From positions 3,111-16,985 of the forward strand of contig DMWH01000078.1 in NCBI GenBank assembly GCA_003483345.1: DNA of 13,875 nucleotides. The letters run 5' to 3'. The DNA comes from Clostridiales bacterium (GTDB taxonomy: Bacteria; Bacillota; Clostridia; Tissierellales; Sedimentibacteraceae). A program made the position numbers and the translations under genes. Of this stretch, positions 1 to 9,256 are shown piece after piece (the stretch's first letter is position 1; each line of letters opens with the position of its first letter). The notes beneath the pieces are model-generated. The model saw nothing but the letters and a program-made list of their open reading frames with translations, was not told where the DNA came from and ran no database searches.

Positions 1-71
1 AGTTCTTTGAATGTTAAAGGTTTATATGCTTCCTCCTTCATAAATGCAAGTATTTTTTCTTTAAAGTTCAT
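1..71 (-). CDS. rnr: Ribonuclease R, N-terminal fragment (cut by window edge)
   Basis: Only the first 23 codons are present; the gene runs off the left edge. The peptide begins MNFKEKILAFMKEEAYKP and continues to a T-F-K-E sequence, which resembles the start of clostridial RNase R (K-E-K-I-L..F-M..E-A-Y-K-P), the winged-helix-like N-terminal region of this 3'-5' exoribonuclease. The ATG at 69-71 has a well-placed AGGAG six to seven bases upstream (about 78-82), which supports the start. It follows the Ddl-like gene by 32 bases with no visible terminator, so co-transcription is likely. rnr commonly lies just after secG and before smpB in Firmicutes, which supports the call; here other genes intervene. 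RNase R degrades structured RNA and, with SmpB/tmRNA, defective mRNAs. The call rests on a short peptide plus context. Confidence 0.72.
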   Translation of the reverse strand, partial: MNFKEKILAFMKEEAYKPLTFKE

Positions 72-103
72 CTTTTTCTCCTGAGTGTGATTAGTCATAT
101 GTA

Positions 104-1258
104 TTATTTATGTTTCCCTGCGCCTCCCATTTTGTTTAATAAATCAATGTCGTAGGAAACAATGTTTTCTTTTCTTTGCTTGTATTGTATTTCTGCAAGC
201 TCAATAATTCTTGTGATTAATTGTTTAAATGATACTCCCTTTCCTTCCCACAGATAAAAAGATATTGAGCCTGGAATCGTGTTTATTTCATTAACAAATA
301 TATTGTTGCCACTTAGAAGAAAATCTATTCTTGCATTTCCGCATCCATCGACTGCTTTAAAAGTTTCCTTTGCTAAGTCTTTTATTTTTATTTCTATATC
401 TTCTTCTATATCTGCAGGTATGCGGCGTTTTGATTCGCTTGCATCTTTCTTTTTGTTCACATATTTATCTTCATAAGTTAAAAATTCTTTCCAGCCGACA
501 GGCTCTTCGCAAAGAGAAGTTTCAAGTTCATTTTCATATCCGATTACGGCACAGTTTATTTCTCTAACATTTTCCAAACATTTTTCTATAATTATTTTTC
601 TGTCATAAGACATTGCTACTTCAATAGCAAATAATAACTCATCATAATTTTTTGCTTTGTTTATACCAACGCTGGAGCCTAAATTAGCAGGCTTTACAAT
701 CAAAGGATATCCTATGTTTTCTGCCTCTTCTATTATTTTATCTTTATCGGCTTCAAAACTGCTTCTGTAAAACCATATATAATCTACTATAGGAAGGTTG
801 CAGCTTTGAAACACCTTTTTCATTATTACCTTATCCATTCCGACTGCAGAGCTTAATACCGAGCCAAATGCATAAGGAACACCGTTTATTTGCAATAAAC
901 CCTGCAGTGCACCATCTTCCACATTTGTGCCGTGGACTGCAGGAAATACAATGTCAATATCATGTGTAGGATATTTTTTCCCGAAAAAACCTGTTTTAAG
1001 TTCAGGATGAGGATAGAGTATTAATTTTTCATTTTTAAATCCCGGCAAAACTTCATATGCATCATCAAAGTTTTTTTTCTTATAATTGTTTATGTCATGT
1101 AGGCTGTCACCAACTAACCATTTACCGTCCTTTTGAATATAAATTATCTTAGGTTCATATATGTCTTTGTCTATGTTTTCAAAAACCTGCAAGCCTGTTA
1201 TTATTGAAACTTCATGTTCAACGGATTTTCCGCCGATAATAATACCAACTTTTTTCAT
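104..1258 (-). CDS. D-alanine--D-alanine ligase family protein (divergent ATP-grasp ligase)
   Basis: A 384-residue ATP-grasp ligase, somewhat longer than typical Ddl. The family joins two D-amino acids using ATP to make the D-Ala-D-Ala terminus of peptidoglycan precursors. Visible: N-terminal GGKSVEHEVS with the substrate-binding Glu (E14), HGTNVEDG at 109-116, MDK at 141-143, ATP-binding VKPANLGSSVGI at 188-199, the omega-loop pair Lys-Tyr (265-266) typical of D-Ala-D-Ala or D-Ala-D-Ser rather than D-Ala-D-lactate enzymes, and the metal-binding segment around N323-E324-I-N326 followed by TIPGS. Departures: HGTNVEDG replaces the usual HGxxGEDG, and PGSISFYLWE replaces the usual PGMTxxSLxP. 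The ATG has a GGAGG five bases upstream and lies 18 bases after the MurF-like gene. I assign it to the Ddl family with confidence; the second substrate and acceptor pathway are open. The main cell-wall ddl may lie elsewhere, so no symbol is given. Confidence 0.88.
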   Translation of the reverse strand: MKKVGIIIGGKSVEHEVSIITGLQVFENIDKDIYEPKIIYIQKDGKWLVGDSLHDINNYKKKNFDDAYEVLPGFKNEKLILYPHPELKTGFFGKKYPTHDIDIVFPAVHGTNVEDGALQGLLQINGVPYAFGSVLSSAVGMDKVIMKKVFQSCNLPIVDYIWFYRSSFEADKDKIIEEAENIGYPLIVKPANLGSSVGINKAKNYDELLFAIEVAMSYDRKIIIEKCLENVREINCAVIGYENELETSLCEEPVGWKEFLTYEDKYVNKKKDASESKRRIPADIEEDIEIKIKDLAKETFKAVDGCGNARIDFLLSGNNIFVNEINTIPGSISFYLWEGKGVSFKQLITRIIELAEIQYKQRKENIVSYDIDLLNKMGGAGKHK

Positions 1259-1276
1259 GGCTTCCTCCCTAAAATT

Positions 1277-2905
1277 TTATTTTTCGTCGTATGTGTCGGG
1301 TAAATCATTTTCAAAAAGAACAACATCATTAACTTTTGTCAATGTTTTCAATATTTCCGTAGCTTCATTCAATGAATTAACCACATACAAATTATCTTCA
1401 TTGAAATTATGCTTTTTCATTCCTTGGTATATGGGCAAAGTACGTTTTTTCCCAACCAGTATTGCAATATCACAAACACTTGCAATCTGCTCACCAAATT
1501 TAAAGTTTTCTGTTTCTTCTATATCTCCTAATTCAACCATTCCCGGTGTCACTATTATTTTTCTTCTGTCCGTAAAAGAATTCAGCACATCTAATGCAGC
1601 CTTTGCTCCGTCCGGATTAGAATTAAAAGCATCATCTATTACCAATATACCTAATCTGTTATCAATAAGCTGAAGTCTGTGCTCCACAGTTTCCAAATTT
1701 GAAATTCCTCTTTTTATTTCATCTAATGACAAACCTAAAACAGATGCAATAGCTGCTCCGCCCAATATATTAAGTATATTGTGCTTGCCTAATAGTTTAG
1801 TCCTGCATTCGATTACTCCCAAGCTTTTGATGCATAAGGAAAAAGATGAGCCAAGACTATCCACATGGATGTTGGTTGCAAATACGTCTGTGTCTTCTAT
1901 GTTGTCTATACCGTAGAGTAACTTTTCCTTAAAAGTTTTATCGGCAAGTCTTTTTACATATTCATTATCATAATTAAAAATAGCTATACCGTCATCCGGG
2001 AGGTTCTCAATAAGTTCATACTTTGTTCTCATAATATTATCTATTGATTTAAATGTTTCTAAATGACATGGTCCGATTGATGTTATGATACCGATTTTAG
2101 GATTTGTAAGCTTTGCAACCTCATCAATGTCACCTGTTTTGGTAGCCCCGAGCTCAGCAATAAAAACATCGTAATCATCGGTTAACTCATTGTTTATTAT
2201 CTTGCTTATTCCCATGGGGGTATTGTAGCTTTCGGGTGTTTTTAATACTTTGTACTTTTCTTTTAATATAGTTTCCGTAATAAATTTAGTGCTTGTTTTC
2301 CCGTAGCTTCCGGTTATACCAACTGAATTTATGTTCATTTTTTTTATTTTTTCCGAAGCTTGAATATAGTATTTTTTATTAATTCTTTCCTCCATGGGTT
2401 TTGCTATGTAATTTGCTCCATAGGTGTAGAATGATGAAAAATAATAAATTATTGTTAATATACCTGCCCATACAGGAAAATATGACAATATATCTTTTGT
2501 AATCCATTTAACAATCAATAGAGTTAATATAAGGTCAAAAAAAACCAAAAAAATTGATATTCCGTACAATCTTTTAGCTCTTGGAGTGAAAATCAAAGGT
2601 TTTTTTGCTTCTTCCTTTGATTTTGCATTTATAAGAAAAAATAATAAGGAAATAATTGAATATATCAACGGGTATATCGGTGATTCTATCGGAGATATAA
2701 TTATTAAAACTGTAGAAAAAACTATTAAAATCGCTGCATAAATTTTATCATTTTTTGTATGGACTTTATTTTTGTTATTTACCATCCAATTTATGTATTT
2801 ATCACTGTTATAACCTTCCAGTTGAATAATATGAAGGCCTTGTTTTAATTTAAGTTGACATAAACACAGCCAGAAAAGAATATATAGACTTATAATAATT
2901 TCCAT
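1277..2905 (-). CDS. Membrane-anchored Mur ligase family protein (MurF-like)
   Basis: About 542 residues. The first ~165 are largely hydrophobic: one segment at about 4-20, two at about 57-95, and two more at about 115-135 and 143-162. This is followed by a charged linker and Mur ligase central and C-terminal domains: P-loop ITGSYGKTS near 198-206 (MurF usually has GSNGKT), metal-binding AELGA near 250, SIGPCHLETF near 277-286, a candidate carbamylated Lys in RTKYELIENL, then GKHNILN, EHRLQ and DDAFNSNPDG. DDAFNSNPDG resembles the MurF signature DDAYNANPD. MurF adds D-Ala-D-Ala to UDP-MurNAc-tripeptide, but its N-terminal UDP-substrate domain is absent here, so the acceptor is uncertain. Start choice: a GTG at 2911 is in frame, but the GGAG at 2913-2916 is only one base from it and seven bases from the ATG at 2903-2905, so the ATG is preferred. 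The hydrolase stop codon lies two bases before this ATG, implying translational coupling. Confidence 0.87.
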   Translation of the reverse strand: MEIIISLYILFWLCLCQLKLKQGLHIIQLEGYNSDKYINWMVNNKNKVHTKNDKIYAAILIVFSTVLIIISPIESPIYPLIYSIISLLFFLINAKSKEEAKKPLIFTPRAKRLYGISIFLVFFDLILTLLIVKWITKDILSYFPVWAGILTIIYYFSSFYTYGANYIAKPMEERINKKYYIQASEKIKKMNINSVGITGSYGKTSTKFITETILKEKYKVLKTPESYNTPMGISKIINNELTDDYDVFIAELGATKTGDIDEVAKLTNPKIGIITSIGPCHLETFKSIDNIMRTKYELIENLPDDGIAIFNYDNEYVKRLADKTFKEKLLYGIDNIEDTDVFATNIHVDSLGSSFSLCIKSLGVIECRTKLLGKHNILNILGGAAIASVLGLSLDEIKRGISNLETVEHRLQLIDNRLGILVIDDAFNSNPDGAKAALDVLNSFTDRRKIIVTPGMVELGDIEETENFKFGEQIASVCDIAILVGKKRTLPIYQGMKKHNFNEDNLYVVNSLNEATEILKTLTKVNDVVLFENDLPDTYDEK

Positions 2906-2907
2906 TT

Positions 2908-3675
2908 TCACTCTCCAAAATCTTCTTTTAAAAAAACATTTATAATTGCTCTGAACTGCTCATAATTGTCAATATAGGAATAATGACCTGCTCCTTTTAA
3001 TATTACGAGTCCGCTGTCAGGAATTTCTTTCTCCATCATCTCACCCATATAAAGAGGTGTGTCTTCGTCATTTTCTCCCCAAATTAACAAGGTAGGTGCT
3101 TTGATATCGGAAAACAGTCTTAATAAATTATCATTTATTACCTTAACCATTGTCTGCCGCATTACTCCTTCTGCGTCTCTGTAATCCCGAGAGCCGAATT
3201 TCTTGTAGAATTTATCCAATTTTTCCTGTTTATTTTTTAAAGGAAAAGTTAAATAAATTTTTTTAAGCATTTTAAACCAGTATACCTTTATATAATATTT
3301 AGCTTTCCTCTTGGGAATAATTCCTGCACTGTCTATAAGTATTAATTTCTTGACAAAATTGTATTTGCTTGCTAAAACTATTGAAATCCTGCCGCCGTGA
3401 GAATGACCAAATAAAATAATCTCATTTAAATTCAATTCCTCAATGAATTTATTGATACATTCGGCGTAATCATAGGAATTCCACGGCTCTTTCGGAATAT
3501 CACTATTACCGAAGCCCGGTAAATCTAATGCTACAACTCTGAATTTTTCTTTCAGTATATTAAAAATCGGCATCATTGTTTGTATGCTTCCGCCCCAGCC
3601 ATGCAGCAGCAAGACATGTCTGCCTTTTCCCTCGTCTATGTAGTTGATATTTAATCCGTCTATATCAATATACAT
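2908..3675 (-). CDS. Alpha/beta-fold hydrolase
   Basis: A 255-residue alpha/beta hydrolase with no signal peptide. The catalytic triad is visible: nucleophile Ser92 in GHSHGG, acid Asp203 in IWGENDED, and His231 in KGAGHYSY. The oxyanion-hole segment LLLHGWGG (23-29) and DLPGFGNSD (51-59) are standard for the family. A basic, aromatic cap region (about 122-160, rich in Lys, Tyr and Phe) could touch a membrane or a lipid-linked substrate; that is inference. The ATG has a purine-rich GAGGTGGGGG just upstream. It is the first gene of a three-gene operon with the MurF-like and Ddl-like genes, and its stop overlaps the MurF-like initiation region, so the three products probably act together. The family is too broad to name the substrate; an esterase, peptidase or thioesterase acting on a cell-wall intermediate would fit. 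Confidence 0.85.
   Translation of the reverse strand: MYIDIDGLNINYIDEGKGRHVLLLHGWGGSIQTMMPIFNILKEKFRVVALDLPGFGNSDIPKEPWNSYDYAECINKFIEELNLNEIILFGHSHGGRISIVLASKYNFVKKLILIDSAGIIPKRKAKYYIKVYWFKMLKKIYLTFPLKNKQEKLDKFYKKFGSRDYRDAEGVMRQTMVKVINDNLLRLFSDIKAPTLLIWGENDEDTPLYMGEMMEKEIPDSGLVILKGAGHYSYIDNYEQFRAIINVFLKEDFGE
2912..2916 (-). promoter_or_regulatory. Ribosome binding site that decides the MurF-like start
   Basis: GGAGA on the minus strand lies inside the last codons of the hydrolase gene. The distance is one base to an upstream GTG (2909-2911) and seven bases to the ATG (2903-2905), so only the ATG is properly spaced. The hydrolase stop TGA (2908-2910) falls between, a typical coupled arrangement. 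Confidence 0.6.
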
Positions 3676-3709
3676 CTAAGCCCCCACCTCATAATGACGC
3701 CAATATTAA

Positions 3710-3738
3710 TATCTAGTATTTATACTATTATATGTCAA
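3710..3738 (-). promoter_or_regulatory. Possible second promoter of the hydrolase operon
   Basis: A perfect -35 hexamer TTGACA (minus strand, 3733-3738) is followed after 17 bases by a weak -10 TAGATA (3710-3715). It lies just downstream of the stronger candidate at 3751-3779 and could form a tandem pair with it. The -10 is poor, so this is tentative. Confidence 0.35.
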
Positions 3739-3750
3739 TTTATTGAAATG

Positions 3751-3779
3751 ATTATACCATCTAAACAGTACATCTGCAA
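3751..3779 (-). promoter_or_regulatory. Promoter of the hydrolase/MurF-like/Ddl-like operon
   Basis: Minus-strand TTGCAG (3774-3779), 17-base spacer, TATAAT (3751-3756) with an extended -10 TGG just before it. This fits a housekeeping (sigma-A type) promoter. The expected start near 3744 leaves a leader of about 70 bases before the hydrolase ATG. The -35 box directly abuts, and by two bases overlaps, the U-tract of the hppA terminator, so the two units are separated within a few bases. Confidence 0.7.
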
Positions 3780-3804
3780 GAAAAAAGACCTCTTTAAAAA
3801 GGTC
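3778..3804 (-). terminator. Intrinsic terminator after hppA
   Basis: On the minus strand, GACCTTTTTAAAGAGGTC (3787-3804) forms a stem of seven pairs including one G-U, with a UUAA loop, and is followed directly by TTTTTTCTT (3778-3786). This is a textbook rho-independent terminator for the hppA unit, about 70 bases after its stop codon. Confidence 0.8.
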
Positions 3805-3827
3805 AAAGAATAATGACTATAGACATT

Positions 3828-3858
3828 GGTGCCAGGCACCTCTAAGGTGCCTGGCACC
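3828..3858. repeat. REP-like perfect palindrome (GGTGCC/GGCACC type)
   Basis: GGTGCCAGGCACC (3828-3840) and its exact reverse complement GGTGCCTGGCACC (3846-3858) flank TCTAA, giving a 13-bp perfect stem, 14 bp if the T-A pair inside is counted. Each arm is itself nearly self-complementary (GGTGCC-N-GGCACC). It is much more GC-rich than its surroundings and has no U-tract, so it is not a normal terminator. It sits between the hppA stop and the hppA terminator. From memory, palindromes of this type recur between genes in clostridial and other genomes, perhaps as REP elements moved by RAYT (Y1-type) transposases; that link is not shown here. Confidence 0.65.
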
Positions 3859-3873
3859 GGGAATAATTTTATA

Positions 3874-5874
3874 TTATAGTATTCCGCTTCCTAACAATGG
3901 ACCGAATATTAATGAAACAATAGTTATCAGTTTAATCAATATATTTATTGAAGGTCCGGAGGTATCTTTAAATGGGTCTCCTACCGTATCTCCTACAACT
4001 GCTGCTTGGTGAGCCGGGCTTCCTTTGCCTCCATGTGTACCGCCTTCGATATATTTCTTTGCATTGTCCCATGCTCCACCTGCATTTGACATAAATATTG
4101 CCATAAGAACACCGGTTAATAAAGCACCTGCCTGTAATCCGCCAAGAGCCTCTTTACCTAATAAAAATCCTACTATCAAAGGAACTACAACCGCTAAGAG
4201 CCCCGGAACTATCATTTCTTTTAATGCTGCCGCTGTTGAAATATCAACGCACCTTTTGTAATCGGGCTTTGTTTTTCCTTCCATAACTCCCGGCATTTCT
4301 CTGAATTGTCTTCTAACTTCTTCAATCATCGAAAATGCTGCTTTACCAACAGCGCTCATTGTAATTGCAGTGAATAAGAATGGTAACATTCCGCCTATAA
4401 ATAAACCGGCTATTACTTTTGGCTCTGTTAAGCTTATTGATGTAATCCCGACAGCTTGAGTGTAAGAAGCGAATAAAGCAAGGGCTGTTAGAGCTGCCGA
4501 GCCTATTGCAAATCCTTTGCCTATTGCTGCTGTTGTGTTGCCTACAGAGTCTAATCTATCCGTTATTTCTCTTACTTCATGAGGAAGCTCGCACATTTCG
4601 GCAATACCTCCTGCATTGTCGGATATTGGTCCATAGGCATCAACTGCTATTGTCATGCCTGTTGTTGATAACATACCTACTGCTGCCAATGATATACCAA
4701 ATAATCCTTTAACAGGATCAACACCGTTTGAAGTATAACCTGCAATTGCATATGCTCCTATAATACCTATTGCCAAAACAATTATTGGAAACGCTGTGGA
4801 TCTCATTCCGACAGACAAACCGCTTATAATTGTTGTTGCTGTACCTGTTTCGGATTGTGAAGCTATTTCTTTTACATATTTATATTCATCTGAAGTATAT
4901 ATTTCAGTTATTTTTGCTATAATTAATCCTACAAATACACCGAATATAATTGAACCAAAGGGTTGGTAACTGCCCAATATAGACTTGCTTAAGAAAAATG
5001 ATGCAGCTATTACTATTGCAGAAGAAGCATATGTACCCATATTTAAAGCTTTTTGAGGGTTTTTGTCTCCTTTTACAAACAATGTACCGAGTATTGACGC
5101 AATAATACCTACAGCGGATACAATTAAAGCAAATGAAACGCCATTTTTACCTTGGTATGCCAGAACACCCAGTGTTATTGCAGAAACTATTGCTCCAACA
5201 TATGATTCAAATAAGTCTGCACCCATTCCTGCTACGTCACCTACATTATCGCCAACATTATCCGCTATAACAGCAGGGTTTCTCGGGTCATCTTCGGGAA
5301 TTCCTGCTTCAACCTTACCAACCAGGTCTGCTCCAACGTCTGCAGCTTTTGTATAAATACCTCCGCCCACACGTGCAAATAATGCTATTGATGAAGCGCC
5401 TAGGCTGAATCCCGTAACTACAGCTGCATCTTCAAAAATTAACCAAAATATGCCTGTTCCTAATATTCCAAGACCAACAACTGTCATTCCCATCACTGAG
5501 CCGCCTGAAAATGCAATATCCAAGGCTTTGCCCATTCCTGATTGCATTGCTGCATTTGTTGTTCTTACATTGGCTTTTGTTGCTACTGTCATACCGAAAT
5601 ATCCCGCAAGTGCCGAGCATGAAGCCCCTGCCGCAAATGCAATTGCAGTAGGCCAATTAATTGCAAATCCTAAAATAAAGAACATTACTATTGCAAAAAT
5701 ACTAACTGACTTATATTCTCTTGCAAGAAATGCCATTGCTCCTTCGTGGATATATGAAGATATTTCTTGCATTCTATCATTACCGGGCTCAGCCTTGCTT
5801 ACAATTGATGCTTTGTAGAATGCAAATAATAAAGCCAAAACTCCCACTATGGGAGCTATCATTAAAGTATCCAT
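3874..5874 (-). CDS. hppA: Membrane-bound ion-pumping pyrophosphatase
   Basis: A 666-residue, highly hydrophobic protein with many membrane segments (about 16 in this family), full length. It couples hydrolysis of cytoplasmic pyrophosphate to H+ or Na+ export. Signatures: the PPi/Mg-binding [11 protein letters not shown] (179-189), [21 protein letters not shown] (205-225), DNAGGIAEM (419-427), and the C-terminal [14 protein letters not shown] and [14 protein letters not shown] motifs. [10 protein letters not shown] (445-454) has Ala where K+-independent enzymes have Lys, so K+ dependence is predicted. Glu223 in DLFESY matches the gating Glu position of Na+-pumping enzymes such as that of Thermotoga maritima, so Na+ (or Na+/H+) transport is the best guess. 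The ATG has a GGAGGAAAG upstream. It lies 129 bases after secG; no strong promoter of its own was seen, so read-through from the secG promoter is possible. It ends at a clear terminator. Confidence 0.96.
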   Translation of the reverse strand: MDTLMIAPIVGVLALLFAFYKASIVSKAEPGNDRMQEISSYIHEGAMAFLAREYKSVSIFAIVMFFILGFAINWPTAIAFAAGASCSALAGYFGMTVATKANVRTTNAAMQSGMGKALDIAFSGGSVMGMTVVGLGILGTGIFWLIFEDAAVVTGFSLGASSIALFARVGGGIYTKAADVGADLVGKVEAGIPEDDPRNPAVIADNVGDNVGDVAGMGADLFESYVGAIVSAITLGVLAYQGKNGVSFALIVSAVGIIASILGTLFVKGDKNPQKALNMGTYASSAIVIAASFFLSKSILGSYQPFGSIIFGVFVGLIIAKITEIYTSDEYKYVKEIASQSETGTATTIISGLSVGMRSTAFPIIVLAIGIIGAYAIAGYTSNGVDPVKGLFGISLAAVGMLSTTGMTIAVDAYGPISDNAGGIAEMCELPHEVREITDRLDSVGNTTAAIGKGFAIGSAALTALALFASYTQAVGITSISLTEPKVIAGLFIGGMLPFLFTAITMSAVGKAAFSMIEEVRRQFREMPGVMEGKTKPDYKRCVDISTAAALKEMIVPGLLAVVVPLIVGFLLGKEALGGLQAGALLTGVLMAIFMSNAGGAWDNAKKYIEGGTHGGKGSPAHQAAVVGDTVGDPFKDTSGPSINILIKLITIVSLIFGPLLGSGIL

Positions 5875-5906
5875 TTGTTTCTTTCCTCCATAGTATTTAC
5901 AATTTG

Positions 5907-5926
5907 GCAGATTAAATAAAATCTGC
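5907..5926 (-). promoter_or_regulatory. Inverted repeat in the hppA leader
   Basis: GCAGATT and AATCTGC, a 7-bp perfect inverted repeat, are separated by six bases, about 33 bases before the hppA start codon. No U-tract follows on the minus strand, so it is not a standard terminator. It could be an operator or an mRNA hairpin; no regulator is known from this window. Confidence 0.35.
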
Positions 5927-6003
5927 TCATTGATATTTAATAAATTCTAACTCAATATCAACATTAGAATACTTACTCATTCTTTCCAATTAATTACAAA
6001 ATA

Positions 6004-6234
6004 TTATTGAATTGCAACCAAGACTAATGATGCAATAACAAATATAATTGCTGATATAGTTGTTGCTTTTTCCAGTTTTCCTTCAAAACTTCTGCCTTTG
6101 CTCTTTCCCCATATAGATTCGGCTCCACCTGCAATTTCTCCTGACATTCCTGCCGATTTGCCTGATTGAAGCAAAATACTTGCAATTAAAATTAAGCTAG
6201 CAATTATTAAAAGTATTCTTACAACTAATTCCAC
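6004..6234 (-). CDS. secG: Preprotein translocase subunit SecG
   Basis: A 76-residue inner membrane protein with two hydrophobic segments (about 4-22 and 57-75) and the characteristic loop between them, LLQSGKSAGMSGEIAGGAE (about 21-39). SecG joins SecY and SecE in the protein-export channel and helps SecA-driven translocation. It starts with GTG (6232-6234), well supported by AGGAGGT about seven bases upstream. It follows eno, as in many Firmicutes, but a 172-base gap with its own good promoter separates the two, so it is not simply the last gene of the glycolytic operon. Downstream lies hppA rather than the usual rnr. Confidence 0.95.
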   Translation of the reverse strand: MELVVRILLIIASLILIASILLQSGKSAGMSGEIAGGAESIWGKSKGRSFEGKLEKATTISAIIFVIASLVLVAIQ

Positions 6235-6272
6235 TAAAACACCTCCTGTTCCTTTCTTCGCATAACATTAGA

Positions 6273-6301
6273 ATTATAACACCAAAGATTTATGAAATCA
6301 A
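6273..6301 (-). promoter_or_regulatory. secG promoter
   Basis: Minus-strand TTGATT (6296-6301), 17-base spacer, TATAAT (6273-6278) with an extended -10 TGT. Strong match to the housekeeping sigma factor consensus. The start would fall near 6266, giving a leader of about 30 bases before the secG GTG. hppA may share this transcript. Confidence 0.75.
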
Positions 6302-6339
6302 CCATATTTTTTTAGATGAGCCATTTCTCAGGCCTGATT

Positions 6340-6395
6340 TGGGGACATGTCTCCTACCGGCAGAGGCTATCCCATAAAAAGGGAGCGTGTCCCCA
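6340..6395. repeat. REP-like imperfect palindrome (GGGGACA/TGTCCCC type)
   Basis: Arms 6340-6355 and 6380-6395 flank a 24-base loop. The outer eight pairs are perfect (TGGGGACA with TGTCCCCA). Read as plus-strand RNA, 15 of 16 positions pair, three as G-U; on the minus strand these three become C-A mismatches. So the folding strand is probably the one opposite to the genes. It lies between eno and secG. Elements built on GGGGACA...TGTCCCC recur in many bacterial genomes as far as I recall; a RAYT-type mobilisation is possible but not shown. The right arm also contains the likely eno terminator. Confidence 0.55.
6376..6394 (-). terminator. Probable terminator of the glycolytic operon
   Basis: On the minus strand GGGGACACGCTCCC forms a 4-bp stem (GGGA/TCCC), five pairs with an extra G-U, around a five-base loop, followed at once by TTTTT (6376-6380), about 12 bases after the eno stop. 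The stem is short, and the sequence doubles as one arm of the larger palindrome, so strength is uncertain. Confidence 0.45.
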
Positions 6396-6406
6396 TACCT
6401 CTAACA

Positions 6407-9240
<2,834 letters not shown>

Positions 9241-9256
9241 AATTCAACCTTTCTAC

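Noticed and set aside
1161..1673. 170-codon plus-strand open frame spanning the Ddl-like/MurF-like junction
   Set aside because: Antisense to two real genes, Ser/Phe-rich composition, no family motif.
104..3675. Glycopeptide (vancomycin) resistance operon
   Set aside because: No VanH dehydrogenase, VanX/VanY peptidase, VanT racemase or VanR/S pair is present, and the ligase keeps the Lys-Tyr omega-loop pair; the alpha/beta hydrolase is not a VanX/VanY metalloprotease.
5063..5818. Plus-strand open frames opposite hppA (97 and 122 codons)
   Set aside because: Ala/Pro/Thr-rich mirror of the hydrophobic pyrophosphatase codons; shadows.
3874..5874. Gln in the pyrophosphatase segment [12 protein letters not shown], where Lys is common
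   Set aside because: This Lys is not one of the pyrophosphate-binding lysines (DNAKK and DPFKD are intact), and the position appears to vary in the family, so it is not evidence of inactivation.
5944..5970. Intrinsic terminator for secG
   Set aside because: The stem is only AT pairs apart from one C-G, the loop is 13 bases and the following tract is mixed TTATTAAAT; too weak to list as a terminator.
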